Of a DNA stretch of 12,451 nucleotides, positions 1-5,800 are shown in pieces. A program made the position numbers and the translations under genes. Positions within the stretch are counted from its first letter, which is position 1. Every line of letters begins with the position of its first letter. Source of the DNA: Bacillota bacterium (GTDB taxonomy: Bacteria; Bacillota; Bacilli; Bacillales; Cytobacillaceae); NCBI GenBank assembly GCA_030705745.1, contig JAUZPT010000046.1, forward strand, positions 1-12,451, in the 5' to 3' direction. The notes beneath the pieces were generated by a model. The model had not been told where the DNA came from and did no database searches. It worked only from the letters and a program-made list of their open reading frames with translations.

Positions 1-640
1 ATCTAGATACAAGCTTCTCGACGAGGGTGACATCGATTTTTTGATATTCTTTTGCGTATAGCGCCAATTTATCCACTTCACTTGTAAGCATGAATAAATT
101 CGTACCTGAAAGCGAAAGGAGTAAATCCACAGCCTCTTCATCAATTTCAATACCATTCATTTTGGCTCTATCTCTTATCCACTTTTTAAGTTCTTGTTCC
201 GTTAATTTTTTTGCCTCGACGATTTCGGCAATTCTTTTTAATTCTTTCGTGATTTTTTTTCTCTCATCTAGTTTTTCATAAGAAGCTGTAAAAACAAGGA
301 TTGAATAGGGCGAAGGTTCTTTCAAATACCTTTCCAATTTGTCCAAATGATGGTCCACTTTTTCCTTCGTTTTTTCCGATGTCAAAAAAGAAGGATTATG
401 TAAAAAGATTAATTTTCTTTCACCCATGAACGGAAATGTTTCCGCGTCCTCTAACGCCGCTTCAATCGGGGTTTCTTCCAAATCATACACCGACAAATTA
501 AAATCCTTCTCATCATCGTCCAAAACTTGATCGATTAGCAGCTGTTTTGTTTCATTTATTAGGAATGCTTCTGTTCCATATACCAAATATATGGGAGCAA
601 GTTGCTTTTGTTTGATTTTTTTCCAACTTTCCATCACCAT
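1..640 (-). CDS. holA: DNA polymerase III subunit delta, N-terminal part (cut by window edge)
   Basis: HolA is the delta subunit of the DNA polymerase III clamp loader, which opens the beta clamp and places it on DNA at the replication fork. The window holds the first 213 codons of a family of about 340-350 residues, so roughly the last 130 residues lie beyond position 1. The N-terminus APIYLVYGTEAFLINE (residues 15-30) is the degenerate nucleotide-fold start of delta subunits. DAETFPFMGERKL (residues 65-77) and YEKLDERKK (121-129) closely resemble what I recall of B. subtilis YqeN/HolA. I chose the ATG at 640 because the protein then starts like the B. subtilis one and GGGAG lies upstream, though about 11 nt away. 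An in-frame ATG at 704 has no ribosome site and sits in the predicted -35 region. The position next to yqzM and comEC matches B. subtilis. Confidence 0.93.
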   Translation of the reverse strand, partial: MVMESWKKIKQKQLAPIYLVYGTEAFLINETKQLLIDQVLDDDEKDFNLSVYDLEETPIEAALEDAETFPFMGERKLIFLHNPSFLTSEKTKEKVDHHLDKLERYLKEPSPYSILVFTASYEKLDERKKITKELKRIAEIVEAKKLTEQELKKWIRDRAKMNGIEIDEEAVDLLLSLSGTNLFMLTSEVDKLALYAKEYQKIDVTLVEKLVSR

Positions 641-682
641 CTTACCAATCGCTCCCTCTTTTACTCTATGTACCACATTCCT

Positions 683-711
683 ATCGTAAAGAAGCTTGGA
701 CATTTTGACAA
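683..711 (-). promoter_or_regulatory. Candidate sigma-A promoter of holA
   Basis: On the minus strand TTGTCA (706-711) and TACGAT (683-688) are separated by exactly 17 bases. They match TTGACA at 5 of 6 and TATAAT at 4 of 6. Transcription would begin near 676, giving a short leader before the holA ATG at 640. This is a pattern match only. Confidence 0.45.
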
Positions 712-731
712 GGAAAAACTAAGGCATCACT

Positions 732-768
732 AAAAGGGAATAGACACCAATTTATGGCATCCATTCCC
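732..768 (-). terminator. Hairpin with U tract, possible 3' end of comE transcripts
   Basis: Read as minus-strand RNA, GGGAAUGGAUGCC (768-756) can pair over all 13 positions with GGUGUCUAUUCCC (748-736) around a 7-base loop, using three G-U wobbles. Four U residues follow directly. On the plus strand the wobbles become A-C mismatches, so the structure favours minus-strand RNA. The nearest upstream minus-strand gene is comEC, which stops at 1188, so this could end transcripts that read on past yqzM. The U tract is short and the role is inferred. Confidence 0.35.
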
Positions 769-781
769 CATCTATGTTGAA

Positions 782-820
782 CGCTGGTAACTTCAGCCCC
801 GGGTGCTTTTTTTACCAGCG
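782..820. repeat. 9-bp inverted repeat with internal T run
   Basis: CGCTGGTAA (782-790) and TTACCAGCG (812-820) are exact reverse complements separated by 21 bases that include a T run and the palindrome CCCGGG. No T tract follows the structure on either strand, so it does not look like a standard terminator. Its function is unknown. It might be an RNA hairpin or a protein-binding dyad upstream of yqzM. Confidence 0.4.
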
Positions 821-908
821 GAAATACTTTTGTGCTATTATTGTTGCCTTTTGGAAGCAAACTATTTGTGTCAACTCTTGTAAGTAGAGGAAAACAGAAG
901 ATGAATGC

Positions 909-937
909 TGGATTTTTTAAAATAAATCGCTTATACT
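909..937 (+). promoter_or_regulatory. Candidate promoter of yqzM
   Basis: TATACT (932-937, 5 of 6 to TATAAT) lies 25 bases before the yqzM GTG. With a 17-base spacer the -35 would be TGGATT (909-914), a poor match to TTGACA. Either it is a weak sigma-A promoter or another sigma factor is used. Confidence 0.3.
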
Positions 938-962
938 AAAATGGAAATAGGAGGGGTAAACT

Positions 963-1097
963 GTGAATGAATTTGAAAAGAATGTACAAAGCAAACGCAA
1001 CGACGCTCTTGACTCTGGAACAGGGTTTGGCGTTTCTTTCGGATTTTTCGCAACAATGTTTATTATTGCTACAGTCATTAAATTAATGGGTTCTTAA
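963..1097 (+). CDS. yqzM: YqzM family small membrane protein
   Basis: This 44-residue protein is of unknown function and is conserved in Bacillus. It starts MNEFEKNVQSKRNDALDSG and is almost the same as B. subtilis YqzM as I recall it. The first 20 residues are polar and charged. Residues 21-42 (from GFGVSFGFF to VIKLM) form one hydrophobic, probably membrane-spanning, segment. The start is a GTG at 963, preceded by AGGAGGGG (949-956) with a 6-base spacer. The ATG at 967 is out of frame. The gene lies between the convergent comEC and the divergent holA, the same arrangement as in B. subtilis, and has its own strong terminator. No function can be inferred from the sequence. Confidence 0.92.
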   Translation: MNEFEKNVQSKRNDALDSGTGFGVSFGFFATMFIIATVIKLMGS

Positions 1098-1124
1098 ACA
1101 CAACGGCTACATAATGAATTAATT

Positions 1125-1159
1125 GGAGACTGCAAATTCATGCAGTCTCTTTGCTTTTT
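1125..1159 (+). terminator. Rho-independent terminator after yqzM
   Basis: GAGACTGCA (1126-1134) and TGCAGTCTC (1141-1149) form a perfect 9-bp stem around a 6-base loop, extended by one G-T pair, and are followed by TTTGCTTTTT. The minus strand has no U tract after the stem, so it serves yqzM rather than comEC. Confidence 0.85.
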
Positions 1160-1187
1160 ACACATACAGTTGATTCGTTGCTATATA

Positions 1188-3416
1188 CTATGGAAGTACG
1201 GTTTCAAATGTTCCTTTATCTTCAAAATATTGATAAGTAATTGCACCTTGTTTGTCAGTTCGGTATACAGCGATATTTCTTTGCAGCAAACTTTTTACGA
1301 CCTTCGGATTCGGATGCCCAAAGTGATTATTTTCTCCTACTGAAATTAGCGCCACTTTTGGATGATATTGATCAAGGAATTCTGGAGACGTAGAAAATTT
1401 ACTTCCATGATGCCCCACCTTCAGAATATCTACTTTTAATCGAGGATAACTGCGCATAATTCTCTTCTCTCCTTCAATATCCAAATCTCCGGTAAACAGC
1501 CAATTTAGACCTCCAATTTGAGCAAGCATGACAATGCATCCACTGTTACTAGTACCGACAAAATCCTTTTTAGGTGAAACAATTTTAAATGAAGCACGAT
1601 CACAGCTCCAGCTTTCACCATCCTCAGCTCGAACAACAGGGATCCCAAGATTTTGGGCTTCGGCCACGATTTTCAATAACGTTGAATTCGGTGAAGCGAC
1701 GGAGGGAATAAGTATTTGTCTCACTTTCAATTCTTTCATGACCGCAAAACTTCCTCCTGCATGGTCCATATCGCCATGTGTCAATATAAGTTTATCGATT
1801 ACCGTTATTCCTTTTCCTTTTAAAAATGGAACTACTATATCCTTCCCAGCCTCGAAAGAATGGATTGATTGCCTCCATTGTTCATTTTCAAATCTTGGTG
1901 TTCCGCCCGTATCAATCAAATAAGTTCCTTTTCCTTGCGGGAGTTTGATTAAAATACTATCACCCTGTCCGACATCAATCATCGTTACCTCACCTACAGG
2001 GAGATGCCTGTTTACACTTTGCAAAAGCAGTAACAAAAAAAACGGCATGACCCATAATAAAATGACCTTCCAGCCCTTCATGTTTTTTTCCCAATAAACA
2101 AAAACAAACATGCATGACGCAAAAATCAGAAGAAGCATCTCTGATGAAGGCCTTCCAGTAACAATGTTTAAAAATTTAAACGCAGCAAAAAAAACTGCCA
2201 GTTGATTGGAGAAATGGATGAGGTGGACGAAAGCTGTTATAACAGGAGAAGGAATTGCTCCAATAAGAAACATCCAGAAAGCGAGTAGGAAAACACCTGG
2301 AAGAAGAACAAAAGAATATAGAGGAATAAAAATAAGATTAACCAAGACACTGATCAATGAGATTTCAAAGAAATGATATAGAAGAAATGGGAGAGCGGAA
2401 AGCTGGGAAATAAAAGAGGTTACAAGCATTCGAACCAGATTATTATGATAATTTTTCATGATAAAAGATGACGAGATCACCAGGGCGAAGCTAACAGCAA
2501 AAGAGAGCTCAAAACCGACTTCAAAAATTGAAAATGGACTTAACAGCAAGTAAAACATTAAAGTGAGGCTGATTGCGTCACATGGTTGGAGCTTCAGCAC
2601 ATGTCTCCACTTTCGAGCAGCAATCCCAATAAAAATCATCATGACCGAACGAATAACTGAAGGTGTGCCCCCTGTTAGGATGGCGTATATCGGCAAAAAA
2701 GCAAGGAGAAATTTCGACATTTTTTCTTTTGTAATTCCTATTCGGATGCCAACATAAAAGATCATGCCCATTAGCAAGGAAACATGTAGCCCTGATATTG
2801 CCAGTAAATGAATAATTCCAATTTTTTGATATGCACTGAGAAGCTCTGGTTGAATAAATTCCCTGTCACCAAAAATCAATGCAGAGGATAGAGAAGCAAT
2901 ATCAGAGGGAAAATGGTCATTCAAGTACTTAATCCCCGTACTTCGCAATTGCTTAATTAGTGAAAGTGGAGATGCTTTTACTTTCATGCAAGATTGAAAA
3001 GGATTTGTTTTTGCAAGAAAAATCCAGTAAAGTTGCTGTCGATTTAAAAATGTTTCATATTGAAAGGCATTCGGGTTATTCGCCTGGGTCGGTTTTTTTA
3101 ATTCACCTGAAACGCGACATAACAGTTTTTGGACTGGAATATTTTCAATTTCGTATTTCTCTTGAGAAGATTTAAATATATACTTCATTAACAGCTTTTC
3201 ATTGGTTTTTTCGTCAATCACAATCTCTTGTAAGCGATCGCCATCCACTGAGATTTCTCCATCCATCCCCACCAGAAATGTCGAATTTTTTGCTGATAAT
3301 CTTGAATGGTTCTGACTTTCAATTACATGGGAAACGGAAAAAAAAAGAATGAAAAGAATCGCTATGAGGAGCATGCTTGGCAATGAATAGTTTTTTACGG
3401 AGAACAAGTAAAGCAT
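1188..3416 (-). CDS. comEC: ComEC/Rec2 DNA-uptake channel protein, main open frame (N-terminus lies in another frame)
   Basis: ComEC carries one DNA strand across the cell membrane during natural transformation. This frame gives 742 residues: a membrane helix (15-29), an OB-fold-like outer domain (about 40-145), the Competence-domain helices (about 175-465, with the hallmark GIIHLLAISGLHVSLL at 200-215), and a C-terminal metallo-beta-lactamase domain. The latter has DVGQGDS (481-487), THGDMDH (546-552) and GHHGS (668-672), the motif set linked to nuclease activity. The metal-site motifs look intact. The ATG at 3416 has no ribosome site. The usual N-terminal helix is encoded upstream in a second frame (3395-3514). 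Joining the frames with a -1 shift gives 775 residues, against about 776 for B. subtilis ComEC. Either one base is missing here (mutation, phase variation or sequencing error) or recoding occurs. Confidence 0.9.
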   Translation of the reverse strand: MLYLFSVKNYSLPSMLLIAILFILFFSVSHVIESQNHSRLSAKNSTFLVGMDGEISVDGDRLQEIVIDEKTNEKLLMKYIFKSSQEKYEIENIPVQKLLCRVSGELKKPTQANNPNAFQYETFLNRQQLYWIFLAKTNPFQSCMKVKASPLSLIKQLRSTGIKYLNDHFPSDIASLSSALIFGDREFIQPELLSAYQKIGIIHLLAISGLHVSLLMGMIFYVGIRIGITKEKMSKFLLAFLPIYAILTGGTPSVIRSVMMIFIGIAARKWRHVLKLQPCDAISLTLMFYLLLSPFSIFEVGFELSFAVSFALVISSSFIMKNYHNNLVRMLVTSFISQLSALPFLLYHFFEISLISVLVNLIFIPLYSFVLLPGVFLLAFWMFLIGAIPSPVITAFVHLIHFSNQLAVFFAAFKFLNIVTGRPSSEMLLLIFASCMFVFVYWEKNMKGWKVILLWVMPFFLLLLLQSVNRHLPVGEVTMIDVGQGDSILIKLPQGKGTYLIDTGGTPRFENEQWRQSIHSFEAGKDIVVPFLKGKGITVIDKLILTHGDMDHAGGSFAVMKELKVRQILIPSVASPNSTLLKIVAEAQNLGIPVVRAEDGESWSCDRASFKIVSPKKDFVGTSNSGCIVMLAQIGGLNWLFTGDLDIEGEKRIMRSYPRLKVDILKVGHHGSKFSTSPEFLDQYHPKVALISVGENNHFGHPNPKVVKSLLQRNIAVYRTDKQGAITYQYFEDKGTFETVLP

Positions 3417-3514
3417 ATATAGAAAAAAGAGAAGAAAAAAATAGGAAGAGAGAGTATCGAAGAAAGCGTGCCTAGTAAACAGGCAATCGCTAAAAAAACA
3501 TACTTACCATTCAT
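3395..3514 (-). CDS. comEC: comEC 5' segment, out of frame with the main body
   Basis: The ATG at 3514 follows AGAAAGG (3529-3523) with an 8-base spacer and opens a frame for MNGKYVFLAIACLLGTLSSI, then a very hydrophobic stretch, ending at a TAA at 3397-3395 after 39 residues. This is a typical ComEC N-terminal membrane helix. The frame overlaps the main comEC frame, which is open from 3503 to 1188, and the two differ by -1. A shift at either T-rich run near 3422-3441 yields a continuous hydrophobic start running into LYMLYLFSVKNYSLPS of the main frame. A longer open frame back to 3598 is less likely because it is not preceded by a good ribosome site and would read through a hairpin. If no recoding occurs, the full ComEC is not made and the gene is a pseudogene. 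Confidence 0.75.
   Translation of the reverse strand: MNGKYVFLAIACLLGTLSSILSLPIFFFSFFYICFTCSP
3422..3441 (-). other. Tandem slippery T runs at the comEC frameshift
   Basis: In the frame starting at 3514 the mRNA reads ATT TTT TTC TTC TCT TTT TTC. This contains U UUU UUC twice in the register required for -1 slippage (3440-3434 and 3428-3422). The first lies in a 7-T run (3441-3435) and the second in a 6-T run (3428-3423). One added T in either run would also restore the frame. Whether ribosomes shift here, the DNA varies in length, or the run was misread cannot be decided from the sequence. Confidence 0.5.
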
Positions 3515-3571
3515 CTTGAGTACCTTTCTGGACGTCCCGCCCTTTTCTTCATGCCCCATATTTTTAAGATC

Positions 3572-3596
3572 AAGTGCCAGAAAGTTCCTGGCACCC
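3572..3596. repeat. Hairpin between comEB and comEC
   Basis: GTGCCAG (3574-3580) and CTGGCAC (3588-3594) are exact reverse complements around a 7-base loop. Minus-strand RNA gains two more G-U pairs (9 bp in all). No U tract follows, so it is not a clear terminator. It lies in the 93-base gap between the early comEB stop and the comEC start. It could be a small dispersed palindrome or an mRNA processing or attenuation hairpin. Confidence 0.5.
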
Positions 3597-3607
3597 ATAC
3601 ATAAACA

Positions 3608-4069
3608 TTATTGATTTATATTACTTAAATCGATGATTTTTTCTTCAAGCTCTATTTGCTCCATTCCCACGCCTGCTTTTTCAAAAAGTTCGATGGCATA
3701 AGGATGGTTTTTGTAATCTTTTGCGTAATATACTTTTTGAATACCAGCTTGAATAATTGCCTTGCAGCACTGGAGACAAGGAAAATGAGTAACATATATC
3801 TCTGCTCCGGTTGTAGGAACTCCGAATTTTGCGCACTGAAGCAATGCATTCATTTCCGCATGAATCGTCCGCACACAATGGTTATCAATCACATAGCAAC
3901 CCTCGTCGATGCAATGGTCACTACCCGCGATGGATCCATTATATCCTCCCGCAATAATCCTTTTATCCCTTACAATCGTTGCCCCCACGGTAAGACGTGT
4001 ACATGTACTTCTCAAAGCGAGTAGATGGCTTTGAGCCATAAAATATTGATGCCATGAAATTCTTTCCAC
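3608..4069 (-). CDS. comEB: ComEB, dCMP deaminase family
   Basis: This is a zinc-dependent deoxycytidylate deaminase (dCMP to dUMP), encoded in the comE operon although B. subtilis ComEB is reported not to be needed for transformation. The 153-residue product carries the zinc and catalytic motif HAEM (H70, E72) and PCLQC (C98, C101), with GGYNGS (41-46) in the substrate region. I start it at the GTG at 4069. That gives MERISWHQYFMAQSHLL, which matches the B. subtilis start, and AAAGGAG (4085-4079) sits 9 bases upstream. An in-frame ATG at 4078 directly abuts that site, and the frame remains open to an unlikely ATG at 4153. The protein ends at EEKIIDLSNINQ, about 35 residues short of B. subtilis ComEB as I remember it. 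The deaminase core is complete. Confidence 0.92.
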   Translation of the reverse strand: MERISWHQYFMAQSHLLALRSTCTRLTVGATIVRDKRIIAGGYNGSIAGSDHCIDEGCYVIDNHCVRTIHAEMNALLQCAKFGVPTTGAEIYVTHFPCLQCCKAIIQAGIQKVYYAKDYKNHPYAIELFEKAGVGMEQIELEEKIIDLSNINQ

Positions 4070-4124
4070 ATTCACCATCTCCTTTAAAATGCTAGATTTC
4101 CCGGACACCCGTCCACTATCATAA

Positions 4125-4153
4125 AGTGTAATGCTCAAGTCTCGTACGGTCAA
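4125..4153 (-). promoter_or_regulatory. Possible internal promoter before comEB
   Basis: In the 97-base gap between comEA and comEB the minus strand has TTGACC (4148-4153) and TACACT (4125-4130) separated by 17 bases, matching the sigma-A consensus at 5 of 6 and 4 of 6. It could express comEB apart from comEA. Chance similarity is possible in AT-rich DNA. Confidence 0.3.
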
Positions 4154-4166
4154 TTAATTCTAAAGT

Positions 4167-4808
4167 TTAGTTCACAGAAATTTTGTTCTTTAACTTCTCA
4201 AATGTTTTATCCCCAATTCCACTAATTTCCTTTAAGTCTTCAGCTTTTTTGAATGGACCATTCTTTTTCCTGTATTCTATAATGGCTAATGCCTTGGATG
4301 GACCGATTCCAGGCAAAGTTTCCAATTGGGTTTCATCTGCTTTATTGAGATTAACAATATTCCCATCGGAATTTTCACCAACGATCCCAGGTGTAATCGT
4401 ATTTTCTGCTCCCCCAGGGACTGCAGGTGCAGCACCCATTGCAGGTACCAAGATAACCATCTCATCCGCGATATGCTGCGCCAAATTGACTTGGTTTTTA
4501 TCCGCCTTTCCTGTAAATCCTCCTGCTTTATTTATGACATCCATGACTCGCTCATCCTGGCTCGAACGATAAACACCAGGATTTTTCACTTCTCCTTTAA
4601 CATCTACTATGACCGTTTTAGTCGTCAATTCCACATTCCCTTGCTTAGCTTCATTTTTTGGAGCAACTAGCGAATCACTCATTTTGGATATTTCATTGCT
4701 TTGAGTCACTGATGAACTTTGTGAATCAAAATAGTAAAAGAATATACCTGCTGTAATAAGCAGTACCGCCAGCAACGCGTACTTATGCTCCAGTATTCGG
4801 TCTTTCAT
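4167..4808 (-). CDS. comEA: ComEA, membrane-anchored DNA receptor for competence
   Basis: ComEA binds incoming double-stranded DNA outside the membrane and passes it to ComEC. The 213 residues contain a short basic N-terminus, a membrane anchor (about 10-27), a low-complexity linker, an SLBB domain (about 64-122, starting TVIVDVKGEVKNPGVYR), a second linker rich in A, P and G (123-148), and a C-terminal helix-hairpin-helix domain. The two hairpins LPGIGPSKA (165-173) and ISGIGDKTF (195-203) bind DNA. The length is close to the roughly 205 residues of B. subtilis ComEA. It is the first gene of the comE operon and is divergent from comER. AAAGGG precedes the ATG by about 11 bases. I see no convincing ComK box pair (AAAA-N5-TTTT) upstream, although ComK control would be expected from B. 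subtilis. Confidence 0.95.
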   Translation of the reverse strand: MKDRILEHKYALLAVLLITAGIFFYYFDSQSSSVTQSNEISKMSDSLVAPKNEAKQGNVELTTKTVIVDVKGEVKNPGVYRSSQDERVMDVINKAGGFTGKADKNQVNLAQHIADEMVILVPAMGAAPAVPGGAENTITPGIVGENSDGNIVNLNKADETQLETLPGIGPSKALAIIEYRKKNGPFKKAEDLKEISGIGDKTFEKLKNKISVN

Positions 4809-4828
4809 GGCAATTCAGCCCTTTCTTT

Positions 4829-4837
4829 TGGTATAAT
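4829..4837 (+). promoter_or_regulatory. Extended -10 promoter of comER
   Basis: TGGTATAAT (4829-4837) is a perfect TGnTATAAT extended -10 element on the plus strand, 56 bases before the comER ATG. There is no good -35 at 17 or 18 bases, which an extended -10 can tolerate. The element lies in the 85-base divergent gap with comEA, so expression of the two genes could interfere. Confidence 0.45.
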
Positions 4838-4893
4838 TTCTTACCGGATTTCATATTGTTATACGAGAAGAACGCATGTGAAGGAGGGATAGA

Positions 4894-5724
4894 ATGAAAA
4901 TTGGTATAATCGGTACCGGGAATATGGGGAGAATATTGGCAGAAGCTCTTATCGAAGGAAAGGCCATTTCCCCTTCTTCAATGTTAATTACAAATCGAAC
5001 ACAATCCAAAGCGAATATGCTTAAAAATAAATACAGTAAAATTATGGTCATGAATAATGCTGCTGAAGTGGCCTCACTTTCAAGTTTGGTATTTGTGTGT
5101 GTAAAGCCATTCGATGTCTATAACATTTTGCAGGACATATCTCCTTTGCTAACGAAGGATAAATGCCTCGTTTCGATCACTAGCCCGATTAGCACACTAC
5201 ATTTGGAAAAAATCATATCGTGTTCTGTAGCCAGAGCGATTCCAAGCATAACTGGAAGGGCATTATCAGGTGTATCCCTTCTGACATACGGCAAAAATTG
5301 CACTGCAGAATGGTCTGGTGAAATTGAACGATTGTTTAGGAAGATTTCAGTTCCGATGGAAATAGAGGAAAAAGTGACACGTGTGGCTTCGGATATTGTT
5401 AGCTGCGGACCAGCCTTTTTCAGCTTTCTGCTTCAACGCTTCATTGATGCTGCTGTAAAAGAAACGGATATAGATAGCAATACAGCTACCGTTTTGGCTG
5501 GTGAAATGATTATCGGATTGGGTGAGTTGTTAAAGCAAGGGCATTACACATTGCCAACATTACAGGAAAAAGTGTGTGTAAAAGGCGGTATAACGGGTGA
5601 GGGAATTAAAGTAATGGAAAACGAACTCGGAGATATGTTCGAACATCTCTTTCAAGCGACGCAGGAAAAATTCAAAGAGGATGTTTTGAAGATTAATCAG
5701 CAATTTTCTATTTCTACAAAATAA
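4894..5724 (+). CDS. comER: ComER, late competence protein of the pyrroline-5-carboxylate reductase family
   Basis: The 276-residue protein has the NAD(P) Rossmann start MKIGIIGTGNMG (G7, G9, G12) and the C-terminal helical dimer domain of P5C reductases (about 165-270). It is a divergent paralogue. The usual MPNTP region reads IPSITG (116-121), and the usual SPGGTT signature reads VKGGIT (229-234), so ordinary proline synthesis is doubtful. In Bacillus, comER sits opposite comEABC, and ComER has been linked to Spo0A activation, biofilm formation and sporulation. The ATG at 4894 follows AAGGAGGG (4881-4888) with a 5-base spacer. It is the only plus-strand gene between the comE block and the yqe operon and ends at a strong terminator facing yqeM. 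The family call is firm; the biochemical role is uncertain. Confidence 0.93.
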   Translation: MKIGIIGTGNMGRILAEALIEGKAISPSSMLITNRTQSKANMLKNKYSKIMVMNNAAEVASLSSLVFVCVKPFDVYNILQDISPLLTKDKCLVSITSPISTLHLEKIISCSVARAIPSITGRALSGVSLLTYGKNCTAEWSGEIERLFRKISVPMEIEEKVTRVASDIVSCGPAFFSFLLQRFIDAAVKETDIDSNTATVLAGEMIIGLGELLKQGHYTLPTLQEKVCVKGGITGEGIKVMENELGDMFEHLFQATQEKFKEDVLKINQQFSISTK

Positions 5725-5769
5725 ATTCGACTTATTGTTTATTTCACCTTCTTTTTTATAAATTTTTTT

Positions 5770-5800
5770 AAAGCCATCACCGATTAAGGTGATGGCTTTT
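5770..5800 (+). terminator. Terminator of comER, overlapping the end of yqeM
   Basis: AAAGCCATCACC (5770-5781) pairs perfectly over 12 bp with GGTGATGGCTTT (5788-5799) around a 6-base loop, followed by T-rich DNA (tttt, then tttttt and ttttt). The right arm encodes the last residues of YqeM on the other strand, and the yqeM TAA (5786-5784) is in the loop. On the minus strand only three T follow before an A run, so termination of yqeM there is less certain. Confidence 0.85.

Larger units (their letters stand above)
641..962. other. Divergent holA-yqzM intergenic region
   Basis: This 322-base gap between the divergent holA and yqzM genes contains, left to right: the holA ribosome site and promoter (minus strand), a long hairpin that pairs best as minus-strand RNA (732-768), an inverted repeat with an internal T run (782-820), and the yqzM promoter region and ribosome site (plus strand). 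I see no convincing small gene on either strand. Confidence 0.6.

Noticed and set aside
1528..1923. 131-codon plus-strand frame inside comEC
   Set aside because: It is antisense to the well-conserved metallo-beta-lactamase domain, has no recognisable domain and no ribosome site. The same holds for the plus-strand frames at 4183-4572, 4326-4670, 9564-9938 and 90-281.
3574..3594. Hairpin as a terminator inside the comE operon
   Set aside because: No U tract follows the stem on the minus strand (the bases after it read TTGATCTTAAAAAT).
3515..3598. N-terminal extension of the comEC 5' frame to an ATG at 3598
   Set aside because: It would translate through the GTGCCAG/CTGGCAC hairpin, has no good ribosome site, and adds residues unlike ComEC. 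The ATG at 3514 has AGAAAGG 8 bases upstream.
4070..4153. ComEB extended to the ATG at 4153
   Set aside because: The GTG at 4069 has AAAGGAG 9 bases upstream and gives the MERISW start of the family. The upstream residues do not match it, and the ATG at 4153 lies inside a possible promoter.
4809..4893. ComK boxes upstream of comEA
   Set aside because: I looked for AAAA-N5-TTTT pairs with standard spacing and found none that match well. ComK control is expected from B. subtilis but is not shown by this sequence.
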